Below the pieces are notes generated by a model, which was not told the origin of the DNA, ran no database searches, and worked only from the letters and a program-made list of their open reading frames with translations. Position numbers and translations under genes: made by a program. From Rhodococcus koreensis (GTDB lineage: Bacteria; Actinomycetota; Actinomycetes; Mycobacteriales; Mycobacteriaceae), in NCBI RefSeq assembly GCF_900105905.1, contig NZ_FNSV01000005.1, positions 2,232,001-2,296,000 on the forward strand: a DNA stretch of 64,000 nucleotides, given 5' to 3'. Shown piece by piece: positions 10,846 through 19,564 of the stretch (position 1 is its first letter; every line of letters starts with the position of its first letter).

Positions 10846-11778
10846 ATGGCGCGGACGAGCGAGTCCAGTCCGTACGTCGAATTCGACCGGAAGCAGTGGC
10901 GCACACTGCGTAAGTCGACGCCGCTCGTCCTCACCGAGGAAGAGCTGTACGGACTGCGGGGCCTCGGCGAGCAGATCGACCTCGAGGAGGTCGCGGAGGT
11001 CTACCTGCCGCTGTCGCGTCTCATCCACCTACAGGTGGCGGCCCGGCAGCGACTGTTCGCCGCGACCGCGACGTTCCTCGGCGAAAAGCATCCCGACCAG
11101 CAGGTGCCGTTCGTGATCGGCGTCGCGGGCAGCGTGGCGGTCGGCAAGTCCACCACGGCGCGTGTCCTGCAGGCGCTCCTCGCGCGCTGGGAGCACCATC
11201 CCCGTGTCGACCTGGTGACGACGGACGGCTTCCTGTACCAGACGGCCGAATTGAACCGCCGCGGGATCATGCACCGCAAGGGCTTTCCCGAGAGTTACGA
11301 CCGCCGCAAGCTGCTGCGGTTCGTCACCGAGGTGAAGTCGGGGGCCGAAGAAGTGGCCGCACCGGTCTATTCGCACATCTCGTACGACATCATCCCCGGC
11401 CAGTACCACCTGATCCGGCAGCCGGACATCCTCATCATCGAGGGTCTCAACGTGCTGCAGACCGGTCCGCGGCTGATGGTGTCGGACCTGTTCGACTTCT
11501 CGATCTACGTCGACGCCCGGATCGAGGACATCGAGAACTGGTACATCCAGCGATTTCTCGCGCTGCGGAAGACGTCGTTCTCCGACCCCGACGCGCATTT
11601 CCACCACTACGCCGGACTGTCCGACCGGGACGCGACGTCTGCCGCGCAGGAGATCTGGCACAACATCAACCGGCCGAATCTGGTGGAGAACATCCTGCCG
11701 ACGCGTCCGCGCGCGACGCTCGTGCTCCGCAAGGATGCCAATCATTCGATCAACCGGCTGCGCCTGCGCAAGCTGTAG
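10846..11778 (+). CDS. coaA: Type I pantothenate kinase
   Basis: 310 aa, typical of the CoaA family. It phosphorylates pantothenate with ATP, the first and feedback-controlled step of CoA synthesis. The P-loop GSVAVGKS is at residues 95-102 within [18 protein letters not shown]; the DGFLY segment and SISIYVDA-like region ([16 protein letters not shown]) match the family. It is convergent with the cis-prenyltransferase gene; an imperfect hairpin fills the short gap between the two stops. Confidence 0.96.
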   Translation: MARTSESSPYVEFDRKQWRTLRKSTPLVLTEEELYGLRGLGEQIDLEEVAEVYLPLSRLIHLQVAARQRLFAATATFLGEKHPDQQVPFVIGVAGSVAVGKSTTARVLQALLARWEHHPRVDLVTTDGFLYQTAELNRRGIMHRKGFPESYDRRKLLRFVTEVKSGAEEVAAPVYSHISYDIIPGQYHLIRQPDILIIEGLNVLQTGPRLMVSDLFDFSIYVDARIEDIENWYIQRFLALRKTSFSDPDAHFHHYAGLSDRDATSAAQEIWHNINRPNLVENILPTRPRATLVLRKDANHSINRLRLRKL

Positions 11779-11818
11779 GTGAGTGGCGAAGTGTGTTCCG
11801 GCACGCTTCGCCGCTCAC
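11779..11818. terminator. Hairpin between coaA and the cis-prenyltransferase gene
   Basis: Inverted repeat directly after the coaA stop: GTGAGTGGCGAAGTGTG (11779-11795) against CACGCTTCGCCGCTCAC (11802-11818), two mismatches in 17. It ends one base before the convergent stop codon, so it can serve both genes. The GTGAGTGG start of the arm is shared with the hairpin at 29589-29638. Confidence 0.75.
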
Positions 11819-11819
11819 G

Positions 11820-12587
11820 TCAGACGCCGAAGCGACGGTGCCGGGCGGCGTAGTCACGCAGCGCCCGGAGGAAGTCGACGCGGCGGAACTCCGGCCAGTA
11901 CGCCTCCGTGAACCAGATCTCGGAGTACGCGCTCTGCCACAGCAGGAACCCCGACAGCCGCTGTTCCCCCGACGTGCGGATCACGAGGTCGGGGTCGGGC
12001 TGGCCGGAGGTGTAGAGGTGGCCGTCGATGCCGTCGATGGTGATCGATTTCACGAGTTCGTCGCCCGACAGCCCGGCGAGGAGTTTCTCGCTGAGCAGCG
12101 ACTGCACGGCGTCGGCGATCTCCTGGCGCCCGCCGTAGCCGATCGCGACGTTGACGTGGGTGCCGGTGCGCCCCTCGGTTCCGGCGGCCGCGTCGCGCAG
12201 GCGGCGGGACTGTTCGGCGGGCAGGAGGTCGAGGGCGCCGACGATCTTGACGCTCCAGTTCTTGTCCGGTCCGGAGATCTCTTCGACGACGTCGGTGATG
12301 ATCTCGAGCAGGGTGTCGAGTTCCTCGGGGTCGCGGCGCAGGTTCTCGGTGGACAGCAGGTAGATGGTGGCCATCTCGATGCCCGCGGCGTCGCACCAGC
12401 CGAGCATCTCGGAGATCTTCAGGGCGCCCATGCGGTGGCCGTGGCTGACGTCCTCGAAGCCGTTCTCCCGGGCCCACCGCCGGTTGCCGTCGCACATCAC
12501 GGCTATGTGCCGGGGGTGCTGTAGACCGTCGAGCCGCTTCAGTAGCCGACGCTCGTAGATGCTGTACAGCAGTCCTCGCGCACTCAC
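11820..12587 (-). CDS. Short-chain cis-prenyltransferase (Z-farnesyl diphosphate synthase type)
   Basis: 255 aa from the GTG at 12585-12587 (VSARGLLYSIYERRL); an extension up to 12659 is open, so the start is not certain. It belongs to the UPP synthase family: the catalytic Asp is in VMCDGNRRWA, the signature DLVIRTSGEQRLSGFLLWQS is split over the C-terminal part, and YSEIWF ends it. It resembles M. tuberculosis Rv1086, which makes the C15 Z-farnesyl diphosphate primer for decaprenyl phosphate, rather than the longer-chain Rv2361c enzyme. Location next to a hemolysin III homologue (as Rv1086/Rv1085c) supports this. Product length cannot be proven from sequence. Confidence 0.87.
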   Translation of the reverse strand: MSARGLLYSIYERRLLKRLDGLQHPRHIAVMCDGNRRWARENGFEDVSHGHRMGALKISEMLGWCDAAGIEMATIYLLSTENLRRDPEELDTLLEIITDVVEEISGPDKNWSVKIVGALDLLPAEQSRRLRDAAAGTEGRTGTHVNVAIGYGGRQEIADAVQSLLSEKLLAGLSGDELVKSITIDGIDGHLYTSGQPDPDLVIRTSGEQRLSGFLLWQSAYSEIWFTEAYWPEFRRVDFLRALRDYAARHRRFGV

Positions 12588-12695
12588 CTGGAGATCACCA
12601 TGACACGCAAGACTACGCCGCAGCCGTAGGCGATCCGCGACGGCCGTCACACAGCGCACGACTTCCTGCTACCGACGGGTACGCTCTCACCACAA

Positions 12696-12721
12696 GCTAA
12701 CCTACGGTTGCGTAGGTTAGC
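12696..12721. promoter_or_regulatory. 26-bp operator-like palindrome upstream of hemolysin III-type gene
   Basis: Perfect 11-bp inverted repeat GCTAACCTACG / CGTAGGTTAGC with a 4-base centre (gttg). It lies 28 bp upstream of the GTG start at 12749 and about 110 bp upstream of the divergent prenyltransferase start. The size and symmetry suit a TetR-type repressor site; there is no poly-T tract, so a terminator is less likely. Confidence 0.55.
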
Positions 12722-12748
12722 GCCACGCACAGCGAGAAGAGGTGTTCG

Positions 12749-13417
12749 GTGACCGCTTTCGGCCTCGACGAATTGCCCGTCAAGCCCCGACTGCGAGGGT
12801 GGATCCACCTGTGGGCGTTCGGCGTCTCCGTGATCGCCGGCCTCGTCCTCGTCACACTGTCGGGCACGCAGGTGTCCGCGGAAGCAGCGCTCGCCACCGC
12901 GGTCTACAGCCTCACGGTGTGCGGCGTGTTCGGGGTGAGCGCCACCTACCACCGCATCCACTGGAACACGGTCGCGGCCCGCACGTGGATGAAGCGCGCG
13001 GACCATTCGATGATCTTCCTGTTCATCGCAGGCAGCTACACCCCGTTCGCGGTGCTGGGTCTGCCGCCCGACACCGGCCGGACGCTGCTGATCGTCGTGT
13101 GGGCGGGGGCACTCGCCGGGGTCGCGCTGAAGATGCTGTGGCCGACGGCACCGCGTTGGGTCGGGGTGCCGCTGTACCTGCTGCTCGGCTGGGCCATCGT
13201 CCCGGTGGCACCCGAACTGACGCACGAGGTCGGCGTCCTGCCGATGCTGCTGCTGCTGATCGGCGGCATCCTGTACTCGGTCGGGGCGATCCTCTACGCC
13301 ACAAAGTGGCCCAACCCGTGGCCCACCACGTTCGGGCATCACGAGTTCTTCCACGCCGCCACCGTCATCGCGGCGCTGTGCCACTACATCGCCGTGTGGC
13401 TGGTGGTGTTCCGGTAG
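12749..13417 (+). CDS. Hemolysin III / PAQR-type membrane protein
   Basis: 222 aa with about seven hydrophobic segments. It belongs to the hemolysin III/YqfA (TrhA) family, bacterial relatives of eukaryotic PAQR receptors; the conserved histidines are seen in SATYHRIHW near residue 70 and in FGHHEFFHAATV near the C-terminus, with DHSMIFLFIAGSYTPF in between. E. coli YqfA is linked to membrane lipid homeostasis; the name hemolysin does not describe a proven toxin here. The GTG start has an AGAAGAGG ribosome binding site. Orthologous position to Rv1085c. Confidence 0.88.
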   Translation: MTAFGLDELPVKPRLRGWIHLWAFGVSVIAGLVLVTLSGTQVSAEAALATAVYSLTVCGVFGVSATYHRIHWNTVAARTWMKRADHSMIFLFIAGSYTPFAVLGLPPDTGRTLLIVVWAGALAGVALKMLWPTAPRWVGVPLYLLLGWAIVPVAPELTHEVGVLPMLLLLIGGILYSVGAILYATKWPNPWPTTFGHHEFFHAATVIAALCHYIAVWLVVFR

Positions 13418-13423
13418 GCCGGA

Positions 13424-15439
13424 CTACCGGCTCAACGCGGCGGCGAGGTCCTCGGCCGTCGACACCGGGCGGTCGCACACGAACCCGCGGCACACGTACG
13501 CCGCCGACGTGCCGCCGACCAGCGGCCGGTCGGCGAGCAGCGGGGACGAATCCGGTTCGCCCCCGACCACGACGGCACCGCCGGGTGCGAGCCTGCGCGC
13601 CTCCCGCAGCAGCGCGGAATCGCCGTCGGTGGCCACCGCCACCTGGATCGGGCCGCGCACCGAGGCCTCGGCCACCGCGAGCCAGTGCCCGGCCGATCGC
13701 GGTGCGCGCTCCAGGAGCAGCGCGACGCGGTCGAGCGATGCGGCGGCCGCGGTCGCGTACCGGCCCGACGCGTCCGCGTCGGCCACCGCGGCCGCGGTGA
13801 GCAGCGCCTCGGCCAGGCACGACGCCCCGGACGGCGTCGCTCCGTCGACCGGGTCGCGGGGACGGGTCACGAGGGTTTCGGCGTCGTCCGCGGTGTCGAA
13901 CCAGCTGCCCGGCCGCTCGTCGTCGGCGAAATGGATCAGAGCGCGATCGAGCAACGACTGCGCGTGCGCCAGCCATTCGGTGCCGCCGGTCGCCTGATAC
14001 AAGGCGAGCAGCCCCGTCGCCAGGCAGGCGTAGTCCTCGAGCACCCCGGCCGGCTCGCCCACCGACGTTCCCAGGGACGCCCGCCGCAGCCGACCGTCCA
14101 CGACGTGCAAGTCCAGCACCACACGCGCGCACTCGGCGGCGGCGTCCACCCATTCCGGTCTACCGAGTCCAGCGCCCGCCTCGGCCAGTGCGGTGATCGC
14201 GAGGCCGTTCCAGGCGGTGACCACCTTGTCGTCGCGGCCCGGCTGCGGCCGCATCGCACGACGGGCGAGCAGGGTGTCCCGGATCCGGCGCCAACGGTCC
14301 CAGTCGTCCGGGTCGCGCGGGAGCTGCAGCACCGACGCGCCCGCCTCGAACGTCCCGTCCGCGGTCACCGCGAACACCCGGGCCGCCCACTCCCCGTCGT
14401 CCGGTCCGAGCACCTCGACGAGCTGCTCCGGGGTCCATACGTACGTGAGTCCCTCGACACCCTCGGTGTCGGCGTCGAGGGCGGACGCGAACGATCCGTT
14501 CCCGGTGCGCAGATCGCGCAGCAGGAACCCGACCGTCTCCTCGGTGACGCGGACGGCCAGGTCCGAACCCGTCCGCCTGCCCAGGTGCGCGTAGGCGCGC
14601 AGCAGCTGGGCGTTGTCGTAGAGCATCTTCTCGAAGTGCGGCACCACCCAGGCGGCGTCGACCGAATAGCGGGCGAAGCCGCCGCCGAGCTGGTCGTAGA
14701 TACCGCCCCGCGCCATCGCCGACGCCGTCCGAGTCACGACGCCGAGCACGTCCGCGTCACCGGACCGCTCGTACGTGCGCAGCAGGCCTTCCATCAGCGC
14801 GGACGGCGGGAACTTGGGGGCTCCCCCGAACCCGCCGCGTTCGGCGTCCTCGTCCCGCAGCACGGTCCCGGCGGCCGCGTCCAGCAGGTCGGCGGTCACC
14901 CGGACGTCACCCTCGGGGATGCCGCCGGCCCCGCGCCGCAGTTCCGCGACCACCGAGGCGGCCGCGTCGTCGACGTCGCCGCGGCGGTCCCGCCACGTGT
15001 CCGCGATGGCCCCCAGCACCTGGGTGAACGACGGCATCCCGCCACGCGGCTCGGCCGGGTAGTAGGTGCCGCAGTAGAACGGGCCCCCGTCCGGGGTGAG
15101 GAAACACGTCATCGGCCATCCGCCCTGGCCGGTCATCGCGACCGTGGCGTTCATATATACGGCGTCGAGGTCGGGACGCTCCTCGCGGTCGACCTTGACG
15201 CACACGAAATGCTCGTTCATCAGCGACGCCACCGCCTCGTCCTCGAAGGACTCGTGGGCCATCACATGGCACCAGTGGCACGCCGAGTATCCGATCGACA
15301 GCAGGATCGGGACGTCCCGTTCCCGCGCCCACTCCGTCGCCTCGGGACCCCATTGCTGCCAGTGCACGGGGTTGTCGGCGTGCTGTCGCAGATAGGGGCT
15401 GGTGGACCCAGCGAGCGTGTAGTGTTCGCGTGGGTCCAT
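13424..15439 (-). CDS. Thioredoxin-fold DUF255 protein (YyaL/SPATA20 family)
   Basis: 671 aa from the ATG at 15437-15439, supported by an AGGAG site; the frame stays open upstream but that part is compositional. The N-terminal thioredoxin-like domain (about 1-165) opens with TSPYLRQHADNPVHWQQWG and has the SACHWCHVM CxxC-type motif. The rest is an alpha/alpha-barrel like that of N-acylglucosamine 2-epimerases (KFPPSALMEGLL, VPHFEKMLYDNAQLL). No enzymatic role has been established for this widespread family. It is the last gene of a minus-strand set mca - small membrane protein - DUF255, the Rv1082-Rv1084 order. Confidence 0.92.
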   Translation of the reverse strand: MDPREHYTLAGSTSPYLRQHADNPVHWQQWGPEATEWARERDVPILLSIGYSACHWCHVMAHESFEDEAVASLMNEHFVCVKVDREERPDLDAVYMNATVAMTGQGGWPMTCFLTPDGGPFYCGTYYPAEPRGGMPSFTQVLGAIADTWRDRRGDVDDAAASVVAELRRGAGGIPEGDVRVTADLLDAAAGTVLRDEDAERGGFGGAPKFPPSALMEGLLRTYERSGDADVLGVVTRTASAMARGGIYDQLGGGFARYSVDAAWVVPHFEKMLYDNAQLLRAYAHLGRRTGSDLAVRVTEETVGFLLRDLRTGNGSFASALDADTEGVEGLTYVWTPEQLVEVLGPDDGEWAARVFAVTADGTFEAGASVLQLPRDPDDWDRWRRIRDTLLARRAMRPQPGRDDKVVTAWNGLAITALAEAGAGLGRPEWVDAAAECARVVLDLHVVDGRLRRASLGTSVGEPAGVLEDYACLATGLLALYQATGGTEWLAHAQSLLDRALIHFADDERPGSWFDTADDAETLVTRPRDPVDGATPSGASCLAEALLTAAAVADADASGRYATAAAASLDRVALLLERAPRSAGHWLAVAEASVRGPIQVAVATDGDSALLREARRLAPGGAVVVGGEPDSSPLLADRPLVGGTSAAYVCRGFVCDRPVSTAEDLAAALSR

Positions 15440-15456
15440 GTCCAGCTCCTGTTCGA

Positions 15457-15777
15457 CTACTTCTGCAGGTTCGGCGGGGTGTCCGTGGGCTTCGGCGGTT
15501 CGGTCTTGCCCGCGCCGCCGCCGTGGATCGCGCCGCGGTCGGTGCCCTCGTCCACTTCCTGGTCCGGTTCGGGGTGCTCCGGCTCGAACGTCTCGGGCAG
15601 GTTCTTGAGCTTCTTGTTCATCGAACGCACCAGCAGCACCACGCCCGCGAGCAGCGCAAGAATGACGACGAGGCCGATGGGCGACGCCTTGCCGAATTCG
15701 GGACCGGACGGGGTGCTCGGCGTCTGCGCCAGGATGTCCGCAGCGCCGGCCACGATGTTCACCGTCAACGCATTCAC
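15457..15777 (-). CDS. Small single-pass membrane protein (Rv1083-like)
   Basis: 106 aa. One transmembrane segment at about residues 32-50 ([19 protein letters not shown]), followed by a basic stretch ([11 protein letters not shown]) and a charged, proline-rich tail. The start overlaps the mca stop by four bases (ATGA), indicating translational coupling with mycothiol amidase. No catalytic motif is seen. The same small gene lies between mca and the DUF255 gene in mycobacteria, so it is probably real and functionally linked, but its role is unknown. Confidence 0.82.
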   Translation of the reverse strand: MNALTVNIVAGAADILAQTPSTPSGPEFGKASPIGLVVILALLAGVVLLVRSMNKKLKNLPETFEPEHPEPDQEVDEGTDRGAIHGGGAGKTEPPKPTDTPPNLQK

Positions 15778-16652
15778 TGCTGTCCGTCCTCGTGGATGCC
15801 CGCGAACAGATCGCTCTCCGGGATGGAGGTGGTGACCCGCGTCTTGGCGAGCTCGAATTCCTCGGTCGGCCAGATCTTCTGCTGGATCTCGAGCGGAACC
15901 GCGAAGAACGAGCCGTTCGGGTCGATCTGCGTCGCGTGGGCGCGCAACGCGTCGTCACGCTGCGGGAAATAGTCGCCACACGTGATCTGGGTGGTGACGC
16001 GCGCCATCAGGTCACCCTGCTCGGTCTTCCACTTCTTGAGCCACTCGGCCATCGGGAATTCTTCGCCGCGGCGGTCGTACTCCTCCTGGAACTGCAGGAG
16101 GCGCTTCCGGATGAAGCCGTGCGAGTAGTAGACCTTCTGCACCTTCCACGGCTCCCCGGCGTCGGGGAACTGCTCCGGATCGGCGGCGGCCTCGTAGGCG
16201 GCCATCGACACCTCGTGGCAGCGAATGTGATCGGGGTGCGGGTACCCGCCGTTCTCGTCGTACGTGGTCATGACGTGCGGACGGAACTCGCGGATGACGC
16301 GCACCAGCGCCTCGGTCGATTCCTCGAGCGGAACGAGCGCGAAGCAGCCCTCCGGCAGTGGCGGCTTCGGGTCTCCCTCCGGCAGGCCGGAGTCCACGAA
16401 TCCCAGCCACTGGTGCCGGACTCCCAGGATCCGCGCGGCCTCGGCCATTTCCTCGATGCGCACCTCGTGGATGCGGTCACGCACCCCGGGCACGTCCATC
16501 GCGGGGTTGAGGATGTCGCCACGTTCACCACCGGTCAACGTCACGACCTTCACTTCGTTGCCCTCTGCGGCGTAACGGGCCGTTGTCGCGGCACCCTTGC
16601 TCGACTCGTCGTCGGGATGCGCATGGACGGCCATGAGCCGGAATCCGCTCAC
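15774..16652 (-). CDS. mca: Mycothiol S-conjugate amidase
   Basis: 292 aa from the GTG at 16650-16652 ([16 protein letters not shown]), chosen because GAGG lies upstream and the protein then begins as in M. tuberculosis Mca; the frame extends to 16724. A zinc amidase that cleaves mycothiol-toxin conjugates to glucosaminyl-inositol and a mercapturic acid, i.e. detoxification. Zinc ligands are in AHPDD near residue 11 and HPDHIRCH near residue 140. [13 protein letters not shown] is typical of Mca/MshB. Presence shows a mycothiol-using actinomycete. The protein is Mca rather than the deacetylase MshB, judging by [26 protein letters not shown]. Confidence 0.94.
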   Translation of the reverse strand: MSGFRLMAVHAHPDDESSKGAATTARYAAEGNEVKVVTLTGGERGDILNPAMDVPGVRDRIHEVRIEEMAEAARILGVRHQWLGFVDSGLPEGDPKPPLPEGCFALVPLEESTEALVRVIREFRPHVMTTYDENGGYPHPDHIRCHEVSMAAYEAAADPEQFPDAGEPWKVQKVYYSHGFIRKRLLQFQEEYDRRGEEFPMAEWLKKWKTEQGDLMARVTTQITCGDYFPQRDDALRAHATQIDPNGSFFAVPLEIQQKIWPTEEFELAKTRVTTSIPESDLFAGIHEDGQQ

Positions 16653-16842
16653 GTATTCGTTCACCTCAACTTCGCCAGTAGCCGTTGCCGGCTTGTCCGT
16701 GTCGCGCGCTCTCGCCTCCGCCATCGCTGACGGCGCACCGACGCACGTCCTCTATAGTTCCACCCGAGAGTTCCGCTTGCAGCCGTGCCCCCGCTCGAGT
16801 GCTGTGAGTTACGTGGAACCGGAGCGGTACGAGAGTTGAGAG

Positions 16843-17268
16843 ATGACGAGAACGCTTCCCCCGGGCCGATACACAGCCGCGGCAAAGCCTGCGCGCCCGA
16901 AGCGCTGGCTCGTGTGGGCACTCTCCGCGGCGGTAGTCGTCGTCGGCGTGGTTGTGGCACTCGTCGCATACGACAAGTTCGCCGTCTCCGAGATCGACAG
17001 TGAAGCCACGTCGTTCGATCTGGTGAGTGATTCGCAGCTCGACATCACGTTCACCGTCACACGGGAGGATCCGTCCCGGGCCGCGGTGTGCATCGTCCGC
17101 TCCCGCTCCAAGGACGGTTCCGAGACCGGCAGGCGCGAGGTGTACATCGCCGGCGGCGACAGCCAGACGGTGAAAGTCACCGCTCCCGTCTACACGTCGC
17201 GCCCCCCTGCGATGGGCGACATCTACGGCTGCAGCCTGGACGTTCCTGCCTATCTGACCGGCGGCTGA
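16843..17268 (+). CDS. DUF4307 membrane-anchored protein
   Basis: 141 aa. A short cytoplasmic N-terminus ending in KPARPKRW, one transmembrane segment (about 23-43, LVWALSAAVVVVGVVVALVAY), then an extracytoplasmic beta-rich domain with two cysteines (AVCIV and YGCSL) that could form a disulfide. This is the DUF4307 family, represented by Rv1081c beside greA in mycobacteria. Function unknown. Divergent from mca and upstream of greA on the same strand, with a 225-bp gap that holds the greA promoter. Confidence 0.82.
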   Translation: MTRTLPPGRYTAAAKPARPKRWLVWALSAAVVVVGVVVALVAYDKFAVSEIDSEATSFDLVSDSQLDITFTVTREDPSRAAVCIVRSRSKDGSETGRREVYIAGGDSQTVKVTAPVYTSRPPAMGDIYGCSLDVPAYLTGG

Positions 17269-17326
17269 CACCCGCGCAGCCGAGCGACCGTTCGGGTTAT
17301 TCGGGGTTTGCGCTCCCCGATCGTGC

Positions 17327-17332
17327 TAGAAT
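17327..17332 (+). promoter_or_regulatory. Candidate extended -10 promoter of greA
   Basis: TAGAAT preceded directly by TGC, an extended -10 form (TGnTAnnnT). No good -35 box is found at the usual spacing. It is 162 bp upstream of greA and immediately precedes the hairpin at 17340-17365, which would be the first structure in the transcript. Confidence 0.35.
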
Positions 17333-17339
17333 CGCCTGG

Positions 17340-17365
17340 TACACGGTTCCGTTTGGAACCGTGTA
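17340..17365 (+). promoter_or_regulatory. Leader hairpin upstream of greA
   Basis: Perfect 11-bp inverted repeat TACACGGTTCC / GGAACCGTGTA with a GTTT loop. It lies about 130 bp upstream of greA, just after a candidate -10 box. It could be a leader hairpin, a terminator of the upstream gene (only a short T run follows) or a protein binding site. Confidence 0.5.
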
Positions 17366-17493
17366 TTGCTGCATTGGCGGCAAGGCGGAAGATGAACGGC
17401 CCCGGCCGTCGATTCCGCCGAGCCGTTGATCACTGCTGTTGCAGTGGTCTGTCGAGGGAGCCCGGCGGCTCCAACTACGAGGGAGTGATCGAG

Positions 17494-17988
17494 ATGACCG
17501 AGACCCAGGTGACCTGGCTGACCCAGGAGTCACATGACAGGCTCAAGAGCGAACTCGACCAGCTCATTGCCAATCGTCCGGTCATCGCCGCCGAGATCAA
17601 CGAGCGTCGCGAAGAGGGCGATCTGAAGGAGAACGGTGGCTATCACGCGGCCCGCGAAGAGCAGGGTCAGCAGGAGGCGCGCATCCGTCAGCTCCAGGAG
17701 CTGCTGAACAGCGCGAAGGTCGGCGAGGCCCCCACCCAGTCCGGTGTCGCACTGCCCGGTTCCGTGGTGAAGGTCTACTACGACGGCGACGAGAAGGACA
17801 CCGAGACGTTCCTGATCGCGACCCGCGAAGAGGGTGCACGCGACAACAAGCTCGAGGTGTACTCGCCCAACTCTCCGCTGGGTGGCGCACTGCTCGAGGC
17901 GAAGGTCGGCGAGACCCGCGAATACACGCTGCCCAACGGCAGCAGCATGAAGGTGACGCTCGTCAGCGCGGAGCCTTACCACAGCTGA
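17494..17988 (+). CDS. greA: Transcript cleavage factor GreA
   Basis: 164 aa from the ATG at 17494, preceded by GAGGGAG. GreA binds the RNA polymerase secondary channel and stimulates cleavage of backtracked RNA. The N-terminal coiled coil holds the acidic tip [22 protein letters not shown] (residues about 36-57, shown here in two halves by its key residues E, E, D and E), and the C-terminal domain has the [14 protein letters not shown] loop of the family. An in-frame extension to 17308 exists but is not needed. A GC-rich hairpin follows 18 bp after the stop. Confidence 0.96.
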   Translation: MTETQVTWLTQESHDRLKSELDQLIANRPVIAAEINERREEGDLKENGGYHAAREEQGQQEARIRQLQELLNSAKVGEAPTQSGVALPGSVVKVYYDGDEKDTETFLIATREEGARDNKLEVYSPNSPLGGALLEAKVGETREYTLPNGSSMKVTLVSAEPYHS

Positions 17989-18005
17989 TCTCGGATCAAC
18001 CGCCG

Positions 18006-18044
18006 AAAACTCCGGTCCGGGCCCAGTGCCCGGGCCGGAGTTTT
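18006..18044 (+). terminator. Rho-independent terminator of greA
   Basis: Inverted repeat AAAACTCCGGTCCGGGC (18006-18022) / GCCCGGGCCGGAGTTTT (18028-18044), one G-U pair, loop ccagt, with the T run at the end of the stem. It also lies 25 bp from the end of the convergent wall-hydrolase gene and may act on both. Confidence 0.85.
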
Positions 18045-18068
18045 CTGCGTCGAGCCCTGCGGATGTGA

Positions 18069-19418
18069 TCAGAAGACCCGGCGGGCCTTCATGTCGGCGA
18101 ACACCGGTCCGATGCGCACCACGTCGCCCGTCGTCGGGGCGTGCAGCATCTGGCCGTTTCCGACGTAGATCGCCACGTGACCCGGCCCACCCGACTGCCA
18201 GTTGCCGAACAGCAGGTCTCCGGGCCTGGCCTCCGACAGCGGCACCTCCACACCGACATTCCACTGCGTTTCCGACGTGCGGGGCAGTCTGATGCCGGTG
18301 GCGGCGTACACGGCGAACGAGGTCAGCCCCGAGCAGTCGAACCCGCCGCCGGACGGTCCGTTGATGTTGCCGCCGCCCCACACGTACGGCAGGCCGATGA
18401 ACCGCATGGCCGCCTCCACGACGCGGCTCGTGTCACCGGCGGCCGCACCGTAGAAGAACGGCGACAGCATCCGCGCGAACGACTCCTCGAGCGATCGGAT
18501 GCGTGCGACGTACGGCTGCGTTTCGTGCTCGTAGTCGAACTTGCCGGCGGGCATGCCCCCGGCGGTCCGGACCGCACCCGCACCGGCGTTGTAGGCGGCG
18601 ATCGTGAGGTCGAGGGTGTCGCCCTTGACCACGCCCTCCTTCTTCCACCCGTCGATCTGACCGAACAGGTCGCACAGCATCTGACCGGACGCCATCATCG
18701 GGTCGGCGACGCCGTTGATGTCGACCTTGCCGTCGCCGTCCGCGTCCTTGCCGTACCTGGCCCAGGCTTCGGGCATGAACTGGCCGGGGCCGCGGGCACC
18801 CGCCCGGGACACCGGTGACGTCGCGCCGTAGCGGAACCCGTTCTCGACCGAGTACAGGGCCGCCAGTGTCGGCGGCTTGATGCCCTCGCACAGCGATCCG
18901 GCCTTGCGGATCCACGGCGCGAAGACGGCGATGGCGCCGACGGGCGCGAGCGAGACACCGGGAAACCCTGCGGGCACGGACGGGATCAGCGATCCGAGTC
19001 CGCTGATGAGGGCCGGTACCCCCGGCAGAGCGGCGAGGCCCCCGATCGCGGTTCCGACGTCGGGGGCACTCATCACGGGGGGCTGGTCGAGCGGGGTGTC
19101 CGGCAGGGCCAGTGGCGGTATCGGGGCAGGCGGCGGCGCCGCCTCGACGGCGGGCGGCGGCGGAATGTAGGGGTCGGTTGCCTGCTTCACGACATCCGAG
19201 GCCTGGGCCACCATCTGCTCGGCCTGCACGCGGGCCGGTTCCGGGAGGGTCGATATTGCGTCGTTTACCTGTTTCTGAACGTCGGGTGAGGCCTGCTCGA
19301 CCACCTGAATTGCTTCTGCTGCTTGATCTTTGACCGGCTGCGGTATGTCCGCTCCCTGAACGATGGCCCCCGCTGCGGTGGTGATCGCCACGATGATCGC
19401 CGCTGCATCAACTGACAT
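18069..19418 (-). CDS. Cell wall hydrolase: SLT lytic transglycosylase plus NlpC/P60 endopeptidase
   Basis: 449 aa. The N-terminus (MSVDAAAIIVAITTAAGAIV) is a hydrophobic, signal-like helix, then an amphipathic Ala/Gln/Val-rich region and a proline-rich linker (about 80-130). A lysozyme-like transglycosylase domain (about 175-300) contains the catalytic-Glu motif SVENGFRYGA and AAYNAGAGAV. The C-terminal NlpC/P60 domain (about 330-449) has Cys in FDCSGLTSF, His in GPGHVAIYVG and the third polar residue in HAPTTGD. It should cut both glycan strands and stem peptides of peptidoglycan. Orientation is convergent with greA. The bifunctional layout resembles rhodococcal and phage-tail-like hydrolases, but no phage genes surround it. 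Confidence 0.88.
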   Translation of the reverse strand: MSVDAAAIIVAITTAAGAIVQGADIPQPVKDQAAEAIQVVEQASPDVQKQVNDAISTLPEPARVQAEQMVAQASDVVKQATDPYIPPPPAVEAAPPPAPIPPLALPDTPLDQPPVMSAPDVGTAIGGLAALPGVPALISGLGSLIPSVPAGFPGVSLAPVGAIAVFAPWIRKAGSLCEGIKPPTLAALYSVENGFRYGATSPVSRAGARGPGQFMPEAWARYGKDADGDGKVDINGVADPMMASGQMLCDLFGQIDGWKKEGVVKGDTLDLTIAAYNAGAGAVRTAGGMPAGKFDYEHETQPYVARIRSLEESFARMLSPFFYGAAAGDTSRVVEAAMRFIGLPYVWGGGNINGPSGGGFDCSGLTSFAVYAATGIRLPRTSETQWNVGVEVPLSEARPGDLLFGNWQSGGPGHVAIYVGNGQMLHAPTTGDVVRIGPVFADMKARRVF

Positions 19419-19564
19419 ACGTGCGCTCCTCCTCCTCGGTGCACCTAACCGAGTGAGTTCACGTTACGACGGGGCACAGCAGATGCGAGGCGATTCTGCG
19501 GGATTGATCCGTTTCCTACCGTGACCTGCGGGAGAGCGGCACCCGGCCAATCCCGCCGCCCCGA

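Noticed and set aside
12742..13800. Alternative frame beginning MFGDRF over the hemolysin III gene
   Set aside because: Its translation is Arg/Pro-rich noise, while the frame starting at 12749 gives a clean seven-helix protein.
18069..19418. Wall hydrolase as a sign of prophage
   Set aside because: No integrase, tail, capsid or attachment-site sequences surround it; the neighbours greA and the SEC-C gene are chromosomal.
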